Below, piece after piece: positions 9,957 through 21,400 of a stretch of DNA of 64,000 nt. This stretch comes from Trichostrongylus colubriformis (Eukaryota > Nematoda > Chromadorea > Rhabditida > Trichostrongylidae): assembly GCA_963978905.1 (NCBI GenBank), contig OZ022257.1, positions 33,369,685 to 33,433,684 of the forward strand. Reading direction: 5' to 3'. Every line of letters starts with the position of its first letter. Positions within the stretch are counted from its first letter, which is position 1. The notes below the pieces were generated by a model. It was given only the letters and a program-made list of their open reading frames with translations, was not told where the DNA came from and made no database searches. The position numbers were made by a program, and so were the translations under genes.

Positions 9957-10506
9957 TCCCTACTATATATAAAACGCTTCGTCTGTCTGCACGTCCGTCC
10001 TTCCGTCCCTCAGTTCCCCCCCCCCCCCCCCCACCCCCCCCCCTTCCTACCTCCATCGTTTGTCACGATATTAGGTATTTTATGAAAAACGATCTGTGGA
10101 GATGGAGGCAAATGTGGAATGGGTAGAGCATGGGACAAGAAATAAGACCACATATGGATCAAGTCAAGCTCGGCCCACATACTGCGTGCACTGGAATGCT
10201 CCGTTTTCAGACCGAAAATTGTCGGTTGGCTTCGAATGTGCCCCACTTGGAGAGAAGATGGATTTAGGTCAGGAATGAGTTTTCGAAAGTCATAAAAAGA
10301 GCCTGGGCACCGTGGGTGGAGCGCATCTCGAATGGGCGGTCCTTCAAACAAAAACCCATAACTAGGCCATAACGCAGTTTTGAGACCTGGAAATAGAATG
10401 GGCGGAGCGTCTTACAATCTGTGAGCAAAGTATAAAAAAATCAATGCCGATCGAACTACTGATGCCCATGATAATACGCACACAGTAGTGTGCGCCAGCC
10501 AACTGG
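9957..10506 (+). mobile_element. Helitron-like non-autonomous candidate
   Basis: The left end begins TCCCTACTATATATAAAACG, which resembles the 5'-TC..CTACTA start of Helitrons, after an A. Near the right edge a 7-bp hairpin CGCACAC-AGTA-GTGTGCG (10477-10494) is followed 8 nt later by CTGG (10503-10506), matching the hairpin plus CTRR rule for Helitron 3' ends. A poly-C tract lies at 10015-10043 and GGGCGGAGC-like repeats in the body. The base after CTGG is A rather than the expected T, and no Rep/helicase is present, so this is a candidate only. Confidence 0.35.
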
Positions 10507-10539
10507 AACAAATACGAAAAGCTGGATGTATGTCATCAA

Positions 10540-11480
10540 GACAGAAAATTCGCGTTTTGGCTTGAAATGTGCGACGCAATGAGGAGGGACGCCATAGCTA
10601 ATAGCATCTCAAAGCTATTATTAGGTGTATGCAGAAATGGCCAAAACAAGTGGCCATGACTTCGCGCAAACACAACTTTTTTGTTGAAATAAAAACCATT
10701 CGAATCTGCAGAATTTTGAAAACGATCTGGTAAGGCAAATATGCCATCACGATCAAATTCTGGATAGCGAGAATTAATAATGTAAAGAATGGCACTTTTT
10801 ACCGTGCATAGTTTCAGCAAATTTTTTCTGACGCAGGTTTGCATCGAGAACCCGGAAAAAGGGTAATCCGTCAGGCATAGGTCTGGAGAATAGGGGGGGG
10901 GGGGTGAGTCTCGATGCCTAACTGCATCAGTTTTTCCTGGGTGCGCAAAACAACGCAAAACCCCACACTTCGCAAGTCATCCGGCAAAACTGATGTAGTT
11001 AGGCATCGAGGTCCGTTGGGGATAGTCTGGGGAATAAGGGGAGTGAGGGAGATACTACCCTCACTCCCCTTATTCCCCAGACCTATCCCCAACGGATTAC
11101 CACTTTTTCCGGGTTTTCGATGCAAACCTGCGTCAGAAGGAGTTCGCCGAATGTTGAAAATGCCATCGCTGACTTTATTAAGTTTCGCAATCCAGAATTT
11201 GATTATGATGGCATATTTTCTTTACCAGATCGTTGAAGGTTGTGTAGATTCGAATGGTTTTTATTTCAACAAATAAAGTTGTGACTGTGCGAAGTTATGG
11301 CGTTTTGAAAAAAGTGGTCTGTTTTGGCCATTTATTCTGCATACACCTAATAAATAATCCTGCACCTTACTTCGAGCTGGGACACGGATATCGCTTTCAG
11401 ACCTATCTACATGCGGTGCTTTTGGCTCCAAAGTATAGCGTGGCGCTCCAACACTTCAGCGTGAATTTCTGATTTTTGTC
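10540..11480. pseudogene. Head-to-head pair of mariner relics
   Basis: Two C-terminal mariner transposase fragments face each other. The minus-strand copy (10990-10640) reads PPPPYSPDLCLTDY, FSMQTCVRKNLLKL, NSRYPEFDRDGIFALPD and ADSNGFYFNK. The plus-strand copy (11040-11280) reads the same modules: DYHF-like start, FDANLRQKEFAE, IADFI, LIMMAYFLYQIV and VDSNGFYFNK. The arms meet near 10985-11060, giving a palindrome of about 0.9 kb. Both are broken by stops and frameshifts. Confidence 0.75.
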
Positions 11481-13600
11481 CTGAAAAGCACCCAACAATG
11501 CACCAAATCCCTTCGAAAACTATGATTGAAGCAAGTAGGGTCCCAAAAGGTATAAACCCGGTGGCTGAGACTTTCGCTTTGCAGCAGTGATAAATTCGCC
11601 CCGTAGCAAACTGCCACTTCAACCTTGCTTCCTTCCCATGTAAGCAAGAATACACATGAAGGCGCCCTTACCTTGGAACAAAAGCCAATGAGAGTTGTGG
11701 GTATGGAGCTGTTGCTTTCTGTAGCTTGACTGTCATACTATTATATAATTACTGACCTGCTGTCATGGGGATGCACGTTACGGCTTAACATGGCAAGGTT
11801 CTCCTCTCCCCCCCCCCCCTAATTCGAAAATTGCTTTATGCCGTACTTGAAGTCTCATTCAGCAAAGACTTTTCTTTCTTCTGCATCTAACTCATCCGGA
11901 GGCAGAAAGCATTTCATTCTTTTCAACTTAGACGTAGTGGTGCTAACATTCCCCGAAAAATCGCGACACCAATGAAGGGAAAAGCATCCTTGATTTCGCA
12001 CCGTTTTCGTCAAAACCAAAAACTTGAAAGTTTCTCTGAAAAGTTTGCAATACCCTTTCCTCTTTTTGCATGAGGGCTCGCCCCACAACTCGGCCCTGTG
12101 CTCTTTTTGGCAAATTTTAATAACATTAGGAAATCTCCTATTTTTCTTAAATCCCATTGAAAATTTGCTGTGACCTGCCTTCCAAAAATGGAACGAAGAA
12201 AAAGTGAGGCTGGAAAAATGGCGATACCTACGTCCACGAAGTTTGGTTAGTTAGCCACCCTCAATAAGAGCTGGTGTACACCTTACTATCCACGCATATC
12301 GTAAACTGCGTCATAAAGTGAAATTTGCGTAGGTTTCAAGGAAACATGGATGACCGAGTCCACTCATATCGCCGTTTGTCGATTCAGCACCAGTCCACTG
12401 CTTGAGGGTAGTTGTAGCCATCCACCTGTTTGCAATAGATCACTTCGCCGCAAAACGTCGTTTCCTTGTGCGACAGAAGCTCTGCACATTGTAAGAGCTA
12501 AAAGCAGGAAAAAACTTCGTAGTCAGTCAGCCTCCTTTGTGTCTTTCTATACTGGAAGAGCTAGTTATGGAAGTGTTGCGCTCAGAGACATCTCTTGACA
12601 CGCAGGTAGTCATGTGTGTGTCAGAACTGTCCAATTGGGTCATCGCGCCTCACGAATCGGGTCACCGTGCGCGATATGCGCCTCGCTGGCCCGTCGTGAA
12701 TTGCCTCTCATTACAGAAGAACGGGCAAGGAACTTGTCACGCACGGTGACCCAAAACGCGTCACCTGGTGGTTACCTAATGCATTCTGAGTTTCTACCGT
12801 AATGACACCTTTGCCACTTGTGTTGGGCCAAAAGCAATTTAGCCACAGCAGCGACAATTGGCAAGCAGGTTGGTTCCGCTCACAAATGCTTTGTCCTTGA
12901 CAATTTTAGCACCTGCATAGAGCACTACAACGCTCGGAGAAATTTGATAAGGGAAGTGCTGTTGCAACTGAAAGAATATGTATGCGATAACAACTAAAAG
13001 CACTTCCCGTAGCTTAAAATGTCCAAAGATAATACAACTAAAACGTTTATGGCAACCTCGAAGCCTCAGGACAGTAGGGAGTAGCCCGTCACAGCTTTGG
13101 GTTTGGTGGAAAAGTCCAGAAAGCAGAAAGTTTAGTTAGAGTAAACCGAAGCATATGAGCTATTTTTCCATAAAGGACGTAATACCACAGCGGATCAGTT
13201 GAGGTGGTGTGTTTTGCAGAGCTACATGACCGATCGCCAAAGCTCCTGTAGCGGCGGTTGTCAAAACAAAATTTTTAAAAAGCTATTAGGGCATATTGCG
13301 ATTTTCGTGGTATTCGAATTTTTCAAGCTTTGAAGGCTTTGATAACGTTGTGGGAAATGGACCTATTGATGATTTTGTGCCTATTTCATAACATGATACC
13401 ATCAGGTTGCCCGGACTGATTGCAGGAACTTTTCTGACATTCCTTTTATCCTTTTTCTTCTTTTAAACCCTTTGCGCTTGATGGGAGATGCGCTTCGATG
13501 GGAGATCACCGCTCATTCAATGATTTGCAAATTCATCATCTGGGTGCGATTGACGAACACATGAAGTGAGCGATGCTGTTGCATTGGGGTGCAGTTTCCG
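11480..13600. other. No gene recognised
   Basis: A 2.1-kb stretch without a supportable exon, RNA gene or transposon end. It contains a short poly-C run at 11809-11818. The open frames at 12350-12800 overlap in three registers and lack domain motifs. Confidence 0.4.
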
Positions 13601-13621
13601 CAGAGAATCTGCCAAAGGAAC

Positions 13622-13910
13622 GGACTCTAATGGTGCCGTCTCTGGCACATTAGGATTCCGGCTCAGCGCATTTCTACAAGTATGGAGGACGGAGGCGTTT
13701 CATAGCTTCAATTTTTCAGTTTTTAAACCCATTATGCTATCTTTCCACTCACTCAGGAGACGATGTATACATACAGATATATGACGAAGTGAAATGTTTC
13801 AGCACCAAAACTTCGAAAATTCCGCTCACTTTCATGGACTTTGGTCAAGCGGAACCACGGCCATGCAACTTGGGAGGACTCTAATGGTGCCGTCTCTGGC
13901 ACATTAGGAT
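13622..13910. repeat. Duplicated 35-bp hairpin motif
   Basis: An exact 35-bp sequence occurs at 13622-13656 and again at 13876-13910. Each copy contains the imperfect palindrome CTAATGGTGCC-gtctct-GGCACATTAG. The 219 bp between the copies are not similar to one another. Confidence 0.7.
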
Positions 13911-14210
13911 AAATGAGAAGAGCGCGCCGAATACCCAACGGCTTTTCGGTTTTCGACGGGGAACATTTTTTAGATTGCAAGGAGTGACTGATTTGAACGT
14001 GACAGTTGCGTAGGCATATGGAGACTGAGACGGTATGTGTGAATGAAGGTGTAGAAGTCCCAAAGTTCATGTGGCATTTGAATGAAAGGCTGTGTGACAA
14101 AACGCACGATTTCGTGATTGTAAGTGCACGCTGTAGAAACAGAAGGTCCATCACCCATACGATCAAGTGATGTTCTAATTGGAAATAACAAATATTTTAA
14201 TCTTATTATA

Positions 14211-15060
14211 TTAGGTTGAACCATAATTTCTGTTACATTTTGACGAAAAATTTCAAATTTATTTTTCTTAATTTGTGTCCAACTTCAGTCAACAAAATAT
14301 GTACCATTATAATCAACAATATAATGCCAGCGAATAGGGAGATGACAGATGCCTTGCTTATAGAAGTCTGGGGATTTCTGGTTGAAGAAAGTCTGGAGGT
14401 CGATTTTGAGATCATCCTCATCATTGAACTGCCGTCCGTCGGGGAAGTGGGTCAGAGATAGGAATAGGTGGTAGTCAGTTGGGGCCATGCCCGGAGATTA
14501 CGGTGGACGGGGGAGCTTCGTTTAACCAAGGTCCTGGATCCTTTGACACGCCAACTTTGCCACATGTGGGTGAGCGTTCGTGGAGGAAGAAGTCTTGGTC
14601 CATTTCTCCGGCAAGTTTTGCTGCTCCGGTGTCCGATTGCCTGCAGTAGAGATCGCCAGTGGCTGTCGTGTTGAATGGTAACAGTTTCCTATTTTTTTGA
14701 AAATTTTCAAAAAAAAAAAGTTTTTTTCTCAATGCAATTTTGAAATTTTTCCTGCTCCAATTTGAGCCGATCGAGCCATCGGGCTGCCGCCATATGAGAG
14801 ACAGTACCTGGGTCCATCGACTGGTTAATTTTGTTTGTGGTCTCGCATGCTGAGGAACCGAGGCGGTGTTCGTGAATTTCGCACCTTTCGCGATATTGCC
14901 GTAAATTCACTGCTAGTTGAAGCCATAGAGAATATGAATGTGTTAATCAGTAGTCCTTTTCACTCGCTTTATATACCCCCCACTACCAAATGTTCCAGAA
15001 GCTTCCACAGTTTTCCACAAGAAAAATAAAAAGTGTAACAGAAATTATGGTTCAACCTAA
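14211..15060 (-). mobile_element. mariner element, internally deleted
   Basis: Ends TTAGGTTGAACCATAATTTC and its complement are flanked by TA at 14209-14210 and 15061-15062. The minus strand encodes a decayed transposase. Its C-terminus is well preserved at 14488-14285 (MAPTDYHLFLSLTHFPDGRQ, then LQTFFNQKSPDFYKQGI and YNGTYFVD before the stop). The N-terminal part near 14900 has frameshifts. The length of 850 bp indicates internal deletion, so it is non-autonomous. Confidence 0.85.
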
Positions 15061-15177
15061 TAGAAGGTGCATCTGATCAGGGCCCACTTCTGAGGTTGCC
15101 AACGTAAAAGCATAAAAAGATAATTTAGGCGTTAATTAGTTCCTTGTTCGGAGGCGCCCGTTCTAGTCTCATTAAAA

Positions 15178-15392
15178 ATCGTGTTGGGAGGTGAAGCGAT
15201 TTGGCCCATACAATGACTTGTGCACGTCAGCCGATGCAGCTCAGTGGCTTTATCCTTCCATACAAGCCTGATACCAGTTCACCTACCTTGGTGGGATGGA
15301 AGGATTGGTTGCTATGGGGGATTTGATCCCGGCACCATGAAATGAGAGTGCAAGGCACATGTCACTAGACCACCTCCGGAGTTGTCAACGTA
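15178..15392 (-). mobile_element. tRNA-like SINE, copy 1
   Basis: On the minus strand it begins GGAGGTGGTCTAGTGACATG (A-box-like) and continues to GCCGGGATCAAATCCC (B-box-like). The body then reads CTGGTATCAGGC, AAGCCACTGAGCTGCATCGG and CAAGTCATTGTATGGGCC. The same order of blocks recurs at 36929-37192, 38767-39055 and 44985-45250. Confidence 0.7.
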
Positions 15393-15394
15393 AC

Positions 15395-16740
15395 AACTTG
15401 TTTTTTTCAGCATTCAATAAACAACATAGTGAATAGTCTTACGAAAGGAGTGGTCAGACTGATATCTCAAAAGACGAACATTGAATCATGGAAGTGCAAG
15501 GCCTGAAGAACATTCCAATCAAAATGGAAGGCAGAAAAGCGGGCACTTCCACGTACACAGCGAAGTTCGTGCGCCAGCCAAAAATTGTTACAATTTTACA
15601 TTAAATCTTTTAACTTTTGTACATAGCTCAGGAGAATAAGGAACGCTACTGGTACATTCATGCTATTTCCTTCTATTATTTGAAGTACTTACCGTCGTTC
15701 GTAGGAATCTCAATCACTTCATTTTAGTCCACGGATTGCATTGGAAATCTACTAGCACTCAGGGGATATCGTTCGGTAAGAGTTCCGTGCTAGCAACGAC
15801 CCTTTATGCCAGTATTTTTTAATTTACTGGAAGGTGCAAGGATTATCTGAGCAAAAAAAACATCAGCTAACACTGTTTCGTCGAATAAACAATTCCGAGT
15901 CAAGAATCGAAATAAAACATATAATTTACTGGGAGATAGGTGTGCAGGTTTCAGCGAAAAGTTTCTGAGCCTAACAAAAGTCAAATCAAGTGAATCAGAG
16001 CTCCACCAATTCAAAATATTCTTTTTTACTTCTATTGTCTAGCTGTATTAAGGCCTTGTTCACCACGACGATGCTCAACGGAATCGTTTTTCGGAAAATT
16101 CTCTGATTCTCCTGCGCTTCTGCTCTCTAGCAGCCAAACCACGCGAACGCCCCACCCTGTCGTTCGTCACTTAGGGGGCTCTCTATCCCTGTTTGACTCC
16201 ATGTATATGTGGATGACCATTGCCCATGACTTAGTAAGCAAACATAACATAACTATGTGAGCAACGTAACTTAAATTTTCATGGGCGATTCTTTTTTGGA
16301 CGCACTCAAAGAGTCTGTCTCAAAATAACGTGCATATAGCCAGGATAGGGTTGGATGGGAGTACGTTCTTACACCTACTGGTGCGAGGCTGCCTGTGACG
16401 AAGAGTTCCATGTGGTTGGGTGAGAAGGCAACAAATGCAGGATGTTTCGGGCTACGGCATAGTAACATAAGTTAGGTTCGCATACGTTCACGTCGGAGCC
16501 GGTTTCAGCGTGTGACGATGATGGCTGATGCACTCAGCAAGCCTGAATCTATGCATTGGGAATGGTCCAGCTCAGCCCGCCATTTTACCCCTCATTTATT
16601 TTCACCGGAAACGCACAACATGAACAAGTGCTTTATTAAATACAGTGTTCTTAGTTTGCTTGCTCGTTACTTTCATTCATTATTGTACAATAGAAAGTTT
16701 TTAATGTAATCACTTGTTAATGTAATATGTCGATAATACG
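15395..16740. other. No gene recognised
   Basis: Downstream flank of LEA-like gene 2. Open frames such as 16468-16271 (minus) lack a known domain and splice context. No repeat ends were recognised. Confidence 0.4.
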
Positions 16741-16742
16741 TC

Positions 16743-17203
16743 TTAGTGTCTCGTCATGGCTTCCTTTGCCTCATGCAGTTTCTGACCGGCTTGATCCTTC
16801 AGCTCTTCGGCCTTTAACGATCGTAAATCAGGTTTCAATTGAGCACTATAAATCTGAGAATTACTCACCTTATCACCGGCTCTTTCAGCGGCATTCTTTA
16901 CAGCCCTGCTAGCATCGTGCATCTTTTCCTTAGCGGCATGTCCCAGCTCTTGTGCTTTGTTCTGAGCGGCGTGCTTCTGAATTCAGTGGACGTTTATACT
17001 GAGAAACATTTAAGTAAAACCATGACTACAGGATACACCGCCTCTACACCTGCAGGGTAACTACACGCCACGCGACTGCTAGGAATATAGTGAGGTGTGT
17101 TGAAAGTTCATTTTAGGTCCAAAGACAGTGCTGGTGCGAGCCCTGTACCGCGTACAGATTGTACAGCGAAATCAAGAAGGAAAAACTCACGTCACTGTTC
17201 ATT
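16743..17203 (-). CDS. Small LEA-like helical protein, paralogue 2
   Basis: Three exons on the minus strand: 17192-17203 (MNSD), 16869-16976 and 16743-16811, all phase 0, with canonical GT-AG introns (acceptors ATTCAG and AAAG). The product has 62 aa plus stop. Exon 2 reads KHAAQNKAQELGHAAKEKMH and then DASRAVKNAAERAGDK; exon 3 reads AEELKDQAGQKLHEAKEAM and ends TRH. The protein is hydrophilic, Ala/Lys/Glu-rich and predicted to be helical without signal or membrane segments, like LEA-type desiccation/stress proteins. Paralogue 1 at 4976-5299 has the same exon structure and is 11.5 kb away in the same orientation, so a tandem duplication later separated by transposon insertions is likely. Function is inferred from composition only. 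Confidence 0.85.
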
Positions 17204-17233
17204 TTTGTAGAGTTGTGGTGAGATGTGATGTGT

Positions 17234-17250
17234 CTGTAAAGGACAAAGTA
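17234..17250 (-). promoter_or_regulatory. Candidate trans-splice (SL) acceptor
   Basis: Minus-strand CTTTACAG, 30 nt upstream of the ATG at 17203, gives a pyrimidine-rich acceptor with no visible upstream exon. It sits at nearly the same distance from ATG as in paralogue 1, which supports spliced-leader addition. Inference only. Confidence 0.5.
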
Positions 17251-17254
17251 TAGT

Positions 17255-18245
17255 GAACCAAAATAAGGAACATGCATGATATAGGAACGGTGAACGTGAA
17301 AAGCGAAGCGTTCTAAATCAGTAATGCTAAAAGTACGGTAGGGCCGGAATTGGAGAGAGACAGTAGCGGCTGTTGTTGATGAACACTTGACAGTCTTTTA
17401 TACGGCGTCTGACTGTTTACGACTGTCTAAGTGAGTAATGTTTTGACACCATAATCTGTTATCGATCATGATTGCTTTTACAGAATGTTATGACGATATG
17501 ATTCTTCGGTTGGACTGCTACTATACGCTGCAGTACTCGTGTCCCCACGTCATTCCAAGATTTACAATGATAACATATTTATTATTAGTCACAATAAATA
17601 GATAAGCGTTATGGAAGTATATTGAGTACATTGGTGGCCCGTCTTCTGTCATTGCCTGGTTGAGTGAAAACATAGCTCTTCTGTATTGTCGCTTCAAGCA
17701 CGTACGCTACTCCGTTGCTTAATATGATTTCTGAGTCCTGTAACAGGTTATTATAGGTACTACGACTACCATATTAAGCGCCACACATATTTTTTCGGGT
17801 CAAGTATCGTATCGTCGGTTGTGTCGCTCTGCCCCACCTCCTCCGAAGATTGGGTAAAAAATATGACCCTTCTAGAATCACGTGGGGGTGTGTCGTTAAA
17901 ACAGGTTTTCGCACAGTGTGTTTTTTTGCGTGTGTTCTGGAAGCGATGGATGCGAGTTAAGCCGGTTGCTAGGCCTTACAGAGATTGCCATGTTCTGCTT
18001 CTTACAACGCCTCACCGTGGTGCGAGATCCTTTCCACAGATACGCACATGGGCAACGCTTCCATGCGAACTTCTTAGCATAAAAAGTAGCATCGAACAGC
18101 GAAGACAGCTTTCCCAGTTCCCAATTCTTTTTTTCAAATTACAAAGTAGACCTAGCACACATTTTTCACACTCGACCTTCTTCTCCTCTCATTTCAGCCT
18201 CCCTTTAGCAAATAGAACCCCTTCCGATAGGCTGTAGCCCTCTTT
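17255..18245. other. No gene recognised
   Basis: Upstream flank of LEA-like gene 2, presumably including its promoter, though no specific element can be named. The plus-strand 138-codon open frame at 17821 has no known domain and no splice sites at its edges. Confidence 0.4.
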
Positions 18246-18249
18246 AGAG

Positions 18250-18386
18250 TTACTACAGGGATGCTGAGTTGGTAAAAGCTTTGGTGCCGGACGGGACTCG
18301 AACTTCATGCCTTCCGGGCATATGTGCTAATTATTAGCCGTCCGACACCGAAGCTTTTGCCCATAACTCAGCATCCTTGTGGTAAC
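18250..18386. repeat. Palindromic tRNA-like foldback repeat
   Basis: Two arms of about 45 nt pair with each other: TTACTACAGGGATGCTGAGT with continuation GTGCCGGACGG, against CCGTCCGACACC ending CAGCATCCTTGTGGTAA. On the minus strand the loop folds into two small hairpins (GCTAA-TAA-TTAGC and ATGCC-CGGAA-GGCAT) and contains GTTCGAGTCCC, a B-box/T-loop-like motif directly before the closing stem. This gives a three-way, tRNA-like shape but not a valid tRNA, because there is no T stem or anticodon arm of normal size. Confidence 0.6.
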
Positions 18387-18419
18387 TTTCGCATCGCGGG
18401 CTGCGGCCATAATCAGAAG

Positions 18420-21400
18420 CTATGAAAAATCAAAATTATCAAAATCCTCTGTAGAGTGCTTGTCCCCGGCTTTGCTGAAGTGAGCAACTAGGACCTGCAC
18501 TCGTGCACCATCGATGTACGTGTCGCCGTCAGACGAAGTAGGTCGCAAGGCCTCTCCATTCAGGTTGGCGTACGTTTGAATACGAATCTCTCCGGGATTA
18601 TGACGAAGATCGAAATCACACAGCGGTTCTGGAATCACAACAACTGCAACCTTGCCCTGCTTCTCAACAATTAACCGGTCGTGAGAATGTGATGTGCGAC
18701 AATCTCCTCGTTCCGTCTCTTTGTTGACTGTTACAACGCAACTTACCGTCCACGAGGTATCTTCTCACGAAAATATCAGCCAACTTCTCATTTCCGATCA
18801 GTTTCTTGAACTCATTGTTTGAGAACGCGTCGTCTGAGGGAATAAACGCCGTCAACAATTTCTCGCCGGTAAGTGAGCTGTTTAATGAACTTTGTCGCCA
18901 CAGCCTAAGCAAATATGATTTATGGGCACAACACAAGAAGGTTGGAGGATGCATATCTTATATCACTCACCTATAGAATTTGCTCAAGTCGCTTCGTTTC
19001 GCCAAGAAGGTCTCAAAGTTGTCGGAAACCACAGGAAGAGGCTGAAATGAGCGGTATTGGCTGAGAAACATTGAATTTTCTTCGAAACCAAAATTCCTAT
19101 TCGTTCAAATGGGCAATTTCAGTGCAACCAAATAAAATTTGGAGACAATGCAACATGGGACTGAGTTCTTTCGGTCTCGCTTAAGAATAAACTTTTCTAA
19201 GGGCGCACGACAATCCAATCAACCGACATACCTCCTTAGGAGCTGTCCAGGGTGCACCCCTGTGCCGCCACGCGCTATCACGGCGCTGCACCCACCGCAT
19301 CCTTAATGGTCAGCTGAGCCAGAACGACGTGGTAGGAGTGTGGTCGAGTCGGCGTATCGCCCTAGTGGCGCACCGTGGGGAGCGCAAAAGGTGTATTGTG
19401 CATAGTTACCCATGGATCTATTGCTCTGAGGAGGCGCATCGACAAATCTGACTACAGCGGAATGTGCCTTCATGACGGAAACGATATTAGTCGTTATCGC
19501 AAGATGCGGCTCATCCCTTTATCCGGAAGTCGGGATTCCTCTACAGGGGGATGGTCGTATTTGGCCGGACAGGTGGGGTATCTTGAAGGAACCGGAAGGG
19601 GTCCGATACAAGAGAAAAATACAAAAAAATGAGCATTTTGTAACGAACGCAGAAGGTTAGAAGCGATAATCGGTGAAAAAACCCGAATTCAAAAGTGCAT
19701 CGCTGCGGTGTGTATTCGCGCCTCATTCGCACCATCGCACTGACTTTCCGAGTTGCCCGCTGTAGGAGACTGGCCGCGGTCCAACATTAGTTGTAGCACC
19801 TGACTCCCAGCGCAGTGGAGTGGCCATTCCCAACTACATTAGCATTCATGTAAGTACATCTAGAAGTCAAGTGTAAGCAAGAATAAAGGAAAAAGTAAAA
19901 GGAAAAAGCAAATTTATAAAAGAAACATCTTCTCTTGGCACCATGCCACGGCGTCAAATTGGGGAGGTTGTGCAATGGCAGCCACTTGAACTCGTCCACA
20001 CTACGTCTGTTCTACCGTAGGCCAAAATTGCCCCCCTTTTGGTGTCTTTAAAGTAATCGTCCATGAAAAAATGTTTTTCTCTTACTCTAACATTTATGTA
20101 GTGTTTGCCTAATGTGAACCGCATGCAAAGTTTCACGCGAAAAATGTGAATCCAGCTAAGATACAGCACCACAAAGTCTCGACCAGGTGAGCGGGCCCCA
20201 CGAGCAAGTGCCCACCCCGTCGTCCGCCGCGGTCGGAGAAGCATTGTAAGGACAGAAAGTTACGTGAACAGTCCCATTCTTCGTTCACAGCCCTGGCGAC
20301 GGCGGGCGCTTCACAAACGAAAGTAGTCATGGGAGTATCACAACGTGCTTGGCTCTCTACCTTTTCAATAAACTGGAGGACCGAGCGGCATCCTTTGACG
20401 CTCTCTTCAGTGATTCTTGAACAACCAACTTGACCCCGTTGACGCTGGCGAGGTTGCGTCGAGATCCTCACCCAAATTGGAGATGTTTTACGTGAATAGC
20501 CGGTGAATATCTGAAAACTTGCACTTCAATCTAGGATAATTCAGTGAAATTGATGCGGAATAACAACCTCATTTCAGTACCGTAAACAGTGAATGATAGG
20601 ATAGCTTTACACAGCTGAACGTACCGTAGAATTCGCCTTTGTCAATATCGTCGAGGGTCGCTTAAAATCCTCTATCAAGTCTCCGATGACAATGTGATTC
20701 TTTGCGAATTCGGATGTAATCTAAAACATACAATTGCATTACAACGCACGGATAATAAAACACGCATTTTTTGAAATACCTGGCGACGGCTTAATCGACG
20801 CCAACCGTCGCACCGTCATAGCTTCGTTTAGAAAATTTTGAAGAGAAACTTGAAAACTTTGTGTTTCGACGAGTATAACGACCCATAAAATGTCGAATTT
20901 GGATAAGTAAGTCACGAATACTCGGTGAAAGCTGCAAAGATCCCTTTACCCTCAGGCGATACCCCCACTTTTTTGCACGTACATTCACATGTTCAACTGT
21001 TGCTCGCCCATGTTCCACACAAACACCATTTGTTTAGAGATTATCTGAGTGAATCTCGAGTGAATTATCTTTAAGTTTCAGGACACTTTTCAGCAAGAGC
21101 TTTCACGACAGTTTTTTAGACCCATTTCGTCAGAATCGATCGAGTAATTGGAAAAATCACTCAATTTTCACAGAATAGTAGCTGCGTTCTGCAGGAATCA
21201 TGTTTACTTCCGAACCACAGGCAAGCGTTTCTTCTATGATAAAGCCCCAAACATCAGTGTACTGTGTATTTTGAATGTAGGTAATTTCCTTTCTCATCGC
21301 TCAAATGACATCTTTAAGCAGTGAAAATCGCATGGTGTCTTTAGTAAGCAGATTCTATGCCTTCATGAAATAATAGTTATGCTCAAACAATGCTTTAAAT

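Noticed and set aside
10015..10043. Poly-C tracts (also 36996-37014, 44838-44858) as structural signals
   Set aside because: Homopolymer runs inside or near dispersed repeats; no further structure, and length may be a sequencing artefact.
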